Assembly (NCBI GenBank): GCA_017423025.1
Contig: JAFPGC010000019.1
Coordinates: 1 to 64,000 of the forward strand
Reading direction: 5' to 3'
Length of the DNA stretch: 64,000 nucleotides
From: Bacteroidales bacterium
GTDB lineage: Bacteria > Bacteroidota > Bacteroidia > Bacteroidales > UBA932
Numbering within the stretch: position 1 is the stretch's first letter; each line of letters opens with the position of its first letter. The notes beneath the pieces are model-generated. The model searched no databases and was not told the DNA's origin. It worked only from the letters and a program-made list of their open reading frames with translations. Positions 58,476-64,000 of this stretch are shown here, piece after piece. Both the position numbers and the translations under genes were made by a program.

Positions 58476-58506
58476 TTTGGAAGAATAAAAAAGTTTAGTA
58501 ACTTTG
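58476..58506 (+). promoter_or_regulatory. Promoter of a small RNA
   Basis: TTTG (58476-58479), 19 nt, TAACTTTG (58499-58506): an exact consensus match. The nearest forward gene is 1.7 kb away, behind a strong terminator. Confidence 0.8.
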
Positions 58507-58511
58507 CATTA

Positions 58512-58640
58512 GGAAAACGGGTGAAAGCTCCTTTTCCCAGACGAAACGCTTTTTCTAACCAACTAATTAACCTTCTTCTTTAAGGTAAGAATACACTACT
58601 AACTAACCAAAATAATCCCGCAGTGATGCGGGATTATTTT
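58512..58640 (+). ncRNA. Probable small non-coding RNA (about 130 nt)
   Basis: Bounded by the promoter at 58476-58506 and a perfect 14 bp terminator hairpin (58609-58640). No ATG occurs in the stretch and no reading frame is convincing. Predicted pairings: GGAAAA (58512-58517) with TTTTCC (58532-58537), and ACCTT (58570-58574) with AAGGT (58582-58586). Between them are unpaired A/C-rich tracts (CTAACCAACTAATTAACC, ACTAACTAACCA) suited to base pairing with targets. I do not recognise it as 6S, tmRNA or SRP RNA. Confidence 0.65.
58609..58640 (+). terminator. Terminator of the small RNA
   Basis: AAAATAATCCCGCA-GTGA-TGCGGGATTATTTT: a perfect 14 bp stem ending in TTTT. Confidence 0.92.
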
Positions 58641-58708
58641 GTTGCACGGGGTGCTACAAAAACTTTCCGGAATCTTAGACTGATAGGAAGGGCATTCTTT
58701 CCTATCGG

Positions 58709-58848
58709 CTCTTAAATTGAATTGACGCGTTATTGTGGTTAAGATTCTCGATATGGGGGATCTTAAACATAATAGGGCCCAAAATCAATTTAAGATTTGC
58801 GAATAGCGGGATCTTCGCCATAATAGGGGGCAAAACCAAACTAAGATC
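58709..58848. repeat. Three copies of repeat family B between the small RNA and sdaA
   Basis: Copy 1 (58709-58750) is inverted relative to copies 2 (58757-58797) and 3 (58808-58848). All share (G)GATCTT…CATAATA…CAAAA(T)CAA(T)TTAAGAT-type sequence with the copies at the RAYT gene. The inverted-plus-tandem cluster is again BIME-like. A separate hairpin GATAGGAA/TTCCTATC precedes it (58682-58706). Confidence 0.75.
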
Positions 58849-58860
58849 TGGAAATACGAA

Positions 58861-58918
58861 ATCCGGAAGGGAATTGTTTTTTTTGGGCTACTGCACAAAA
58901 AAGAATTTCCTTCCGGAT
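58861..58918. terminator. Long hairpin at the sdaA 3' end
   Basis: ATCCGGAAGGGAATT (58861-58875) pairs with AATTTCCTTCCGGAT (58904-58918) with one wobble, extended by a T8/A6 pairing towards the loop. For sdaA on the minus strand it gives a strong stem about 20 nt after the stop. Confidence 0.7.
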
Positions 58919-58937
58919 AGGTTTGTAAACAAGATGT

Positions 58938-60146
58938 CTACTTGTTCAGATACTTCAAAGCGAGGCCGCCGGCGGAGGTTTCCTTGTAGAGGGAAGGGAG
59001 GTCCTTGCCGGTTTGTTTCATTACTTCCACCACGTGGTCGAAGGAGATGCGGTGACGGCCGTCGGAGAAGGTGGAGAAGATGTTGGAGTCCAGGGCGCGG
59101 GTGGCGGCGAAGGCGTTGCGTTCGATGCAGGGGATCTGTACCAGGCCGCAGACGGGGTCGCAAGTCATGCCCAGGTGGTGCTCCAGACCCATCTCGGCCG
59201 CGTATTCTACCTGGTAGGGACTGCCGCCGAAGAGCTGGCAGGCTGCGGCGGAGGCCATGGCGCAGGCGACTCCCACCTCACCTTGGCAACCTACTTCGGC
59301 GCCGGAGATGGAGGCGTTCTGCTTGACCACGTTGCCGATGATGCCGGCGGTGGCCAGGGCACGGAGGATCTTGGTGTCGGAGAAGGCGTGGCCGTTGGAC
59401 AGGTGGTACAGGACGCCGGGGATAACGCCGGAAGAGCCGCAGGTGGGGGCGGTGACGATGGTGCCGCCGGAGGCGTTCTCTTCACTCACGGCCAGAGCGT
59501 AGGCGAAGACCAGACCGCGGGAGCGGAGGTTGGGCTGGTAACCTAAAGCCTTGACGTGGTACTTGCTGGCTTTGCGGGAAAGGTTGAGGGGGCCGGGCAG
59601 ACGGCCTTCGTTGTTGAGGCCGCGGGTCACGGAGGCCTTCATGGCCTCCCAAATCTCCTGGAGATAGTCCCAGATTTCGGGGCCTTCGCAGATTTCCACG
59701 TATTCCCAGATGCTGCGGCCGTTGGCGTCGCACCATTCGATAATGTCGGTAAGGGTGTTGAGGTCGTATACCTCGCCGGACTTGCTCATCTCCTTGCCGG
59801 GGCCTTCGGAAAGGGCGCCGCCGCCGATGGAGAAGACGGTCCATTCTTCCTGCAGGGTATCATCGGCCCCGAATGCCTTGAAGAGCATTCCGTTGGGGTG
59901 ATAATCCAGCACACGCGAGGCTTCCCAGTTGATTTTTACCGGGCCGATGGGCTCCAGGGCTTCGAGGATGGCGACGTCGGTCATATGGCCCTTGCCGGTG
60001 GCGGCCAGGGAGCCGTAGAGGGTAACCTCGAAACGGGCGGCGTCGGGATGACGTTCGCCGAAGATGCGGGCCGCATTGTTGGGACCCATGGTATGGGAAG
60101 AGGACGGGCCTTTTCCTATTTTATACAGTTCGCGAAGAGAATTCAT
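58938..60146 (-). CDS. sdaA: L-serine dehydratase, single-chain iron-sulfur type
   Basis: Deaminates L-serine to pyruvate using a [4Fe-4S] cluster. The N-terminal beta-domain motif GPSSSHTMGPNNAARIF is followed by the alpha domain with TAPTCGSSGVIPGVLY, NASISGAEVGCQGEVGVACAMASAA and GMTCDPVCGLVQIPCIERNAFAA, which hold the cluster cysteines. 402 residues, the usual fused length. Faces away from trmD. On the minus strand TAACTTTG (60173-60166) is a likely -7 box, 20 nt before the start. Confidence 0.95.
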   Translation of the reverse strand: MNSLRELYKIGKGPSSSHTMGPNNAARIFGERHPDAARFEVTLYGSLAATGKGHMTDVAILEALEPIGPVKINWEASRVLDYHPNGMLFKAFGADDTLQEEWTVFSIGGGALSEGPGKEMSKSGEVYDLNTLTDIIEWCDANGRSIWEYVEICEGPEIWDYLQEIWEAMKASVTRGLNNEGRLPGPLNLSRKASKYHVKALGYQPNLRSRGLVFAYALAVSEENASGGTIVTAPTCGSSGVIPGVLYHLSNGHAFSDTKILRALATAGIIGNVVKQNASISGAEVGCQGEVGVACAMASAAACQLFGGSPYQVEYAAEMGLEHHLGMTCDPVCGLVQIPCIERNAFAATRALDSNIFSTFSDGRHRISFDHVVEVMKQTGKDLPSLYKETSAGGLALKYLNK

Positions 60147-60165
60147 AAGTATGCGCTTAATGCGG

Positions 60166-60195
60166 CAAAGTTAAGGATTATTTTTCGTATTTTTG
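60166..60195. promoter_or_regulatory. Divergent -7 elements for sdaA and trmD
   Basis: TAACTTTG on the minus strand (60173-60166) for sdaA and TATTTTTG on the plus strand (60188-60195) for trmD. They are 14 nt apart, and I see no clear TTG partner for either. Confidence 0.55.
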
Positions 60196-60215
60196 CAGTT
60201 CTAAACCCTGTAAAT

Positions 60216-60896
60216 ATGCTCAGAATAGATATCATCAGCGTGGTTCCGGAACTCCTGGAGAGTCCGCTCAGTTACTCCATTCCGGCGCGTGCCGTCAAGA
60301 AGGGACTGGCCGAGATTCATATCCATGATCTCCGGAAGTATGGCCTGGGTTCCCGGCAGACCGTGGACGATTATTCCTACGGCGGGGACGCCGGCATGGT
60401 GATGATGGTGGAACCGGTGTTCAACTGCATCAACGACCTGAAGAAGGAGCGCCATTACGATGAGGTTATCTATATGGCCCCGGACGGCGAAATTCTTACC
60501 CAAGGAATAGCCAATGAGCTGAGCCTCAAGGAGAATATCATCATTCTCTGCGGCCACTATAAGGGCATTGACGAGCGTATCCGCGAGCACATTGTCACGC
60601 GCGAGATTTCCGTGGGGGACTTTGTGGTGAGCGGGGGAGAGATTCCCGCGGCGCTTCTGGCCGACAGCATCATCCGCCTGGTGCCGGGCGTTCTCACCGA
60701 CGAAACATCGGCCCTCTCCGATTCTTTCCAGGACGGGCTGGTTTCTCCTCCCGTGTACACGCGGCCGGCGGAATTCAACGGCTGGAAGGTGCCGGACGTG
60801 CTTTTGTGCGGCAATCCCAAGATCATCCAGGCCTGGCAGGATGAGCAGGCTTTGGCCCGTACTCGCGAGCGTCGGCCCGGGCTGTTGGAAAAGTGA
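60216..60896 (+). CDS. trmD: tRNA (guanine-37 N1)-methyltransferase
   Basis: Methylates G37 of tRNAs reading CUN, CCN and CGG codons, preventing frameshifts. SPOUT fold with the trefoil knot: IDIISVVPELLESPLSYSI, DYSYGGDAGMVMMVEPV, IYMAPDGEILTQ, CGHYKGIDERI and REISVGDFVVSGGEIPAALLADSIIRLVPGVL. The start at 60216 (MLRIDI) follows the -7 box. The frame stays open 660 nt upstream, but that part is antisense to sdaA and is not coding. 226 residues. Confidence 0.95.
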   Translation: MLRIDIISVVPELLESPLSYSIPARAVKKGLAEIHIHDLRKYGLGSRQTVDDYSYGGDAGMVMMVEPVFNCINDLKKERHYDEVIYMAPDGEILTQGIANELSLKENIIILCGHYKGIDERIREHIVTREISVGDFVVSGGEIPAALLADSIIRLVPGVLTDETSALSDSFQDGLVSPPVYTRPAEFNGWKVPDVLLCGNPKIIQAWQDEQALARTRERRPGLLEK

Positions 60897-60915
60897 TGCA
60901 TTATTCCTACATTTG
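60885..60915 (+). promoter_or_regulatory. Promoter of the DUF349 gene
   Basis: TTG at 60885-60887, 20 nt, TACATTTG at 60908-60915. It overlaps the 3' end of trmD. Confidence 0.7.
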
Positions 60916-60939
60916 TAAGCTAATATTAAACTAAATACT

Positions 60940-62838
60940 ATGAGTGAAGAAATTAAGCCTGTGGTCAATGAAACCGCAGATGTAGCCAAGCAGGAACAGG
61001 AAGTTAAAGAATCTCCCATCGTGGAGGAAGTGAAGGACGCCGTAGCCGCCGTGGCCGATAAGGCCGTAGAGGTGGTGGACAGCGTCAAGGATGCTGTGGA
61101 AGAGGTGAAGGAAGCCGCCGTGAACTACGGTGAGAAGACCCTTGCCGAGCTCTCCGAGCTGTTCCAGCAATTGAAAGCCAGTGAAGACCGCATGAAGCGG
61201 TCCAAGGAGGCCGAGGCTTTGAAATCGGCCTTCTATAAGCGCCTTTCCCGTGAGAAGGCCGAAGCCGGCGAAGACGCCGCCGTGGAAGAACCGGACGAGA
61301 ATACGCCCGTGGAAGATTCCACCGTCCCTATGCAGAGCGGTCCTGTGAGCCCGTTCGCTGCCATTGAGGCCGGCTTCAAGTCCCTTTATATGGAGTACAA
61401 GAAAGAGCGCGCCGAATATAATAAGGAGCAGGACGCCCAGCGTGAGGAGAACCTGCAGAAGAAGCAGGCCATCATCGAAGAGTTGAAGGCCCTGGTGGAA
61501 GAGCCCGGAGACATGAAGGAAGCCTTCCCCAAGTTCCGCGACATCCAGAACCGCTGGAGAGAGGTAGGTCCTGTGCCCCAGCAGAATTTCCGCGACGTCA
61601 ACGATACCTACCAGCTCCACGTGACCAAGTTCTACGACCTGGTGGATATCAACCGTGAACTCCGCGACCTGGACTTCAAGAAGAACCTGGAAGCCAAGAC
61701 CACTTTCTGCGAGCAGGCCGAGGCCCTGGGAGAGGACGAGGATGTAGTGGAAGCCTTCAAGGAGCTGCAGAAGCTGCATGAGCAGTGGAAAGACCTGGGC
61801 CCTGTGGCCAAGGAGTACCGCGACGAGATTTGGGAGCGTTTCCGCGCCGCCACTTCCGTGGTGAACAAACGCTACCAGGCCCACTTCGAAGGCCTCAAGG
61901 AGCAGCAGGCCCAGAACCTGGAAGCCAAGCAGGCCCTCTGCGAAGAGGTAGAGGCCATCGCCAACAAGGAAATCACCTCCTCCACCGAGTGGAACACCCT
62001 CTCCAAGCAGATTGAGGATATCCAGGCCAAGTGGCGCACCATCGGCTTTGCCACCCGCAAGGAAAACCAGAAAGTATACGACCGTTTCCGCGCCGCCTGC
62101 GACAAGTTCTTCGAGCGCAAGCGTGCCTCCTTCTCCGAGTTCAAGGATTCCATGAACGCCAACCTGGAGAAGAAGATGGCCATCATCGAAGAGGCCGAGT
62201 CCCTCAAGGACAGCACCGACTGGAAGGCTACCAGCGACCGCTTCATCGAACTGCAGAAGCAGTGGAAGGAGATTGGCGCCGTGCCCCGCAAGAAGAGCGA
62301 GCAAATCTGGAAGCGTTTCCGCGCCGCCTGCGACGCCTTCTTCACCGCCCGTGACAACCGTCCCGACGGCCCCGGCAGCCTGAACACCAACCTGGTCGCC
62401 AAGAAGGCCCTCATCGAGTCCATCAAGGCTTACACTCCCGTGGATGCCGAGACCGATGCCGCCGCTGCCAAGGACTTCGCCGCCAAGTGGAACGAGATTG
62501 GCTTTGTCCCCTTCAAGGAGAAGGACAAGATCCAGGCCGAGTACCGCGAGGCCATGCAGGCCCAGTTCCCGGACTTCGGAGGCCGTCGCCATGAGCGTGG
62601 CGCTTCCCGTGGCACCGAGCGTCGTCCCCTGAGCGAGAAAGACAAGCTCAAGGAGCAGTTCAACGCCCTCCAGCAGGAGATTCAGACCTACGAGAACAAC
62701 ATCGGTTTCTTCGGCCTTTCCAAGGGTGCCGAAAAGCTCAAGGCCCAGATGCAGGAGCGCATCGACGCCGCCAAGGCCAAACTGGAAGACCTCAAGGCCC
62801 AGATCCGTGCCAAAGAACAGGAGGAGTCTCAGGAGTAG
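60940..62838 (+). CDS. DUF349 repeat protein
   Basis: 632 residues, cytoplasmic, highly charged and helical. The N-terminal ~100 residues are acidic with Val/Ala coiled-coil character (EEVKDAVAAVADKAVEVVDSVKDA). About five DUF349 three-helix units then follow, each with a W near the same place: FRDIQNRWREVGPVPQ, LQKLHEQWKDLGPVAKEY, IEDIQAKWRTIGFATRKE, FIELQKQWKEIGAVPRKK and FAAKWNEIGFVPFKEK. The C-terminus is a long coiled coil. The family is common in Bacteroidota; its biochemical role is not settled (RNA or ribosome links have been proposed). Separate promoter; yidC starts 3 nt after the stop. Confidence 0.88.
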   Translation: MSEEIKPVVNETADVAKQEQEVKESPIVEEVKDAVAAVADKAVEVVDSVKDAVEEVKEAAVNYGEKTLAELSELFQQLKASEDRMKRSKEAEALKSAFYKRLSREKAEAGEDAAVEEPDENTPVEDSTVPMQSGPVSPFAAIEAGFKSLYMEYKKERAEYNKEQDAQREENLQKKQAIIEELKALVEEPGDMKEAFPKFRDIQNRWREVGPVPQQNFRDVNDTYQLHVTKFYDLVDINRELRDLDFKKNLEAKTTFCEQAEALGEDEDVVEAFKELQKLHEQWKDLGPVAKEYRDEIWERFRAATSVVNKRYQAHFEGLKEQQAQNLEAKQALCEEVEAIANKEITSSTEWNTLSKQIEDIQAKWRTIGFATRKENQKVYDRFRAACDKFFERKRASFSEFKDSMNANLEKKMAIIEEAESLKDSTDWKATSDRFIELQKQWKEIGAVPRKKSEQIWKRFRAACDAFFTARDNRPDGPGSLNTNLVAKKALIESIKAYTPVDAETDAAAAKDFAAKWNEIGFVPFKEKDKIQAEYREAMQAQFPDFGGRRHERGASRGTERRPLSEKDKLKEQFNALQQEIQTYENNIGFFGLSKGAEKLKAQMQERIDAAKAKLEDLKAQIRAKEQEESQE

Positions 62839-62841
62839 CCT

Positions 62842-64000
62842 ATGGATAAGAATTCAGTTATCGGCTTTGTACTCATAGCCCTCATCATGGTGGGCTTCTT
62901 CGGGTACCAGAGCCGTCAAGTTAAAAAGCAGCAGGAGTACCAGGCCCAACTGGATTCCATAGCCGCTGCCGAGGCCTACGCCCAGTATCAGCTGGACAGC
63001 GCCTGGAGGGCAGAGCATCCGCAGGAAGCCGCCGTGGCTGATTCCGTGGCCCAGGCCGTGGAGACCGCTCCCGTGGCTCCGGTGTATTCGGATTCCCTCC
63101 TGAACCTGGCCGCCCGTGCCGAGGAACAGCTCATCACCCTGTCCAACGAAAAGCTGGAGGTGGTGTTCACCACCAAGGGTGCCCAGCCGTATTCCGTGCT
63201 GGTGAAGGATTACCTCACCTATGGCAAGGAACCCCTGTACCTGTTACAGGCCGGCAAGACGGAGCTGGGTTATACGGTTTATGCCCCTTCGGCCATCGAT
63301 ACGCGTAAATTCGTGTTTCAGTATGTTCCCGAGGCTTCTTCGGACAGTACGGTGGTCATGCGCCTTCCCATGCAGGACGGTGGTTACATCGAGCAGAAGT
63401 ACACCCTCTTGAAGGATTCCTATTCCATGAATGAGACGCTGTCGCTGGTGAATATGAATTTCCAGCGCAATTCCGGCAGCATTGACATCAATTTCAACGC
63501 CACGCTGCCGCGCATGGAGAAGGGTTACAAGAACGAAACCCAGTACTCCCGCCTCAATTACTACTTCCCGGACGACAAGAAGCCGGCCAATATCGGCAAT
63601 GGCCGAAAAGGCAACAAGCGCTTCTCCAACAATATCGAATGGTTTGCCTTCCAGCAGCAGTTCTTCAGCGCCATCATGCGCGCCCCGCAGTACTTCAGCT
63701 TCGGAGACTTCTCCATCGATTTTGTTCCCAAGGAAGATCCTTCCCACGACCTGATGAACTGCAGCGCTTCCATGCGTACCTCCATTAACCAGACCAGGGG
63801 AGCGGAGCGCATTGACGTGCCTTTCGAGTTCTACTTCGGCCCCAACAGTTATAAGGGCTTGAAGGCTTATGGCCATTCCTACGAGAAGGTGATTCCGCTG
63901 GGCGGTAAGATCATCGGCGTATTCACCAAGTATGTGATTATCCCGCTGTTCGACTGGCTGCACAAGTCTATCGCCAATTTCGGTATCATCATCCTCCTGA
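62842..64000 (+). CDS. yidC: Membrane protein insertase YidC (3' end outside the window)
   Basis: 386 residues are visible, with no stop before the window edge. It has the N-terminal membrane anchor VIGFVLIALIMVGFFGYQ, then an acidic/Ala linker and the large periplasmic beta-sandwich domain of YidC (LSNEKLEVVFTTKGAQPYSVLVKDYLTY, GYIEQKYTLLKDSYSMNETLSL, PFEFYFGPNSYKGLKAYG). The start of the first core membrane helix (YVIIPLFDWLHKSIANFGIIILL) is also present. These fit Gram-negative YidC, which inserts and folds inner membrane proteins. The catalytic core helices lie beyond 64000. Confidence 0.93.
   Translation, partial: MDKNSVIGFVLIALIMVGFFGYQSRQVKKQQEYQAQLDSIAAAEAYAQYQLDSAWRAEHPQEAAVADSVAQAVETAPVAPVYSDSLLNLAARAEEQLITLSNEKLEVVFTTKGAQPYSVLVKDYLTYGKEPLYLLQAGKTELGYTVYAPSAIDTRKFVFQYVPEASSDSTVVMRLPMQDGGYIEQKYTLLKDSYSMNETLSLVNMNFQRNSGSIDINFNATLPRMEKGYKNETQYSRLNYYFPDDKKPANIGNGRKGNKRFSNNIEWFAFQQQFFSAIMRAPQYFSFGDFSIDFVPKEDPSHDLMNCSASMRTSINQTRGAERIDVPFEFYFGPNSYKGLKAYGHSYEKVIPLGGKIIGVFTKYVIIPLFDWLHKSIANFGIIILL

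Larger units (their letters stand above)
1810..61230. repeat. Over-represented heptamer ATCGGCC / GGCCGAT across the window
   Basis: I marked roughly 45 ATCGGCC on the plus strand, plus a similar or larger number of GGCCGAT. Base composition would give about six per orientation. Examples: 1810, 2043, 3304, 3652, 6503, 11892, 12033, 15132, 18948, 22639, 25034, 27613, 33021, 39395, 43178, 50901, 54876, 56350, 57940, 60707, 61224. They lie in genes of all classes. Confidence 0.7.

Noticed and set aside
59556..60215. Upstream extension of the trmD frame by 220 codons
   Set aside because: It is antisense to sdaA, and TrmD normally starts at MLRIDI; a -7 box lies just before 60216.

Overview
The window reads as a chromosomal segment of a G+C-rich member of the Bacteroidales (phylum Bacteroidota), probably from a gut-type habitat. 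The evidence is a SusC/SusD pair with a large surface lipoprotein, many lipobox (…C) signal peptides, almost no Shine-Dalgarno sites, and repeated matches to the Bacteroides-type promoter (TTG/TTTG, 19-22 nt, TAnnTTTG). I cannot name the genus from the sequence alone.

Layout. 1-4.0 kb: the end of an HsdR-N-like gene, then an overlapping housekeeping run (CCA-adding enzyme, tyrosine recombinase, HPF, HolA). 4.0-8.1 kb: an ABC exporter pair and a 5'-nucleotidase split over two genes. 8.2-10.2 kb: yicC and recA, divergent. 10.3-11.3 kb: a REP-associated tyrosine transposase (RAYT) with two copies of a repeat at its 3' end. 11.5-19.2 kb: YhfC-type protease, thymidine kinase, RsmI, a helix-hairpin-helix protein, RlmN, a patatin/beta-barrel protein and RecX. 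19.2-48.6 kb: a pectin locus. 48.6-55.2 kb: RNase P RNA, Pgi, UxuA-UxuB and a SUMF1/sialidase fusion. 55.3-64 kb: glutaminyl cyclase, a TPP-riboswitch-controlled TonB receptor, a probable small RNA, SdaA, TrmD, a DUF349 protein and the start of YidC.

The pectin locus is nearly a full pathway. A divergent LacI-type regulator with two matching operator-like sites faces a run of same-strand genes. Polygalacturonase (GH28), a CE12-CE8 esterase fusion, PL1 pectate lyase and GH105 break and de-esterify pectin. SusC, SusD and a 1,722-residue repeat lipoprotein bind and import oligosaccharides. UxaC-UxaB-UxaA convert galacturonate, and KduI-KduD convert unsaturated uronate, both to 2-keto-3-deoxygluconate. 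KdgK and the KDPG aldolase then deliver pyruvate and glyceraldehyde-3-phosphate. UxuA/UxuB nearby supply the glucuronate branch.

The most unusual signals are not genes. (1) A family of 22-27 bp palindromes (core CCGGTCAAGCCGG) lies in the first 16.3 kb. It inserts in frame into the CCA-adding enzyme, the XerC-like recombinase and the helix-hairpin-helix protein, and supplies stop and start codons elsewhere. (2) A second, ~40 bp repeat family occurs at three loci, one abutting the RAYT. (3) The heptamer ATCGGCC/GGCCGAT is strongly over-represented and is often built with otherwise rare codons. (4) A promoter-plus-terminator unit without an ORF looks like an undescribed small RNA. (5) A 157 bp element with perfect 23 bp inverted ends sits just before the TPP riboswitch.
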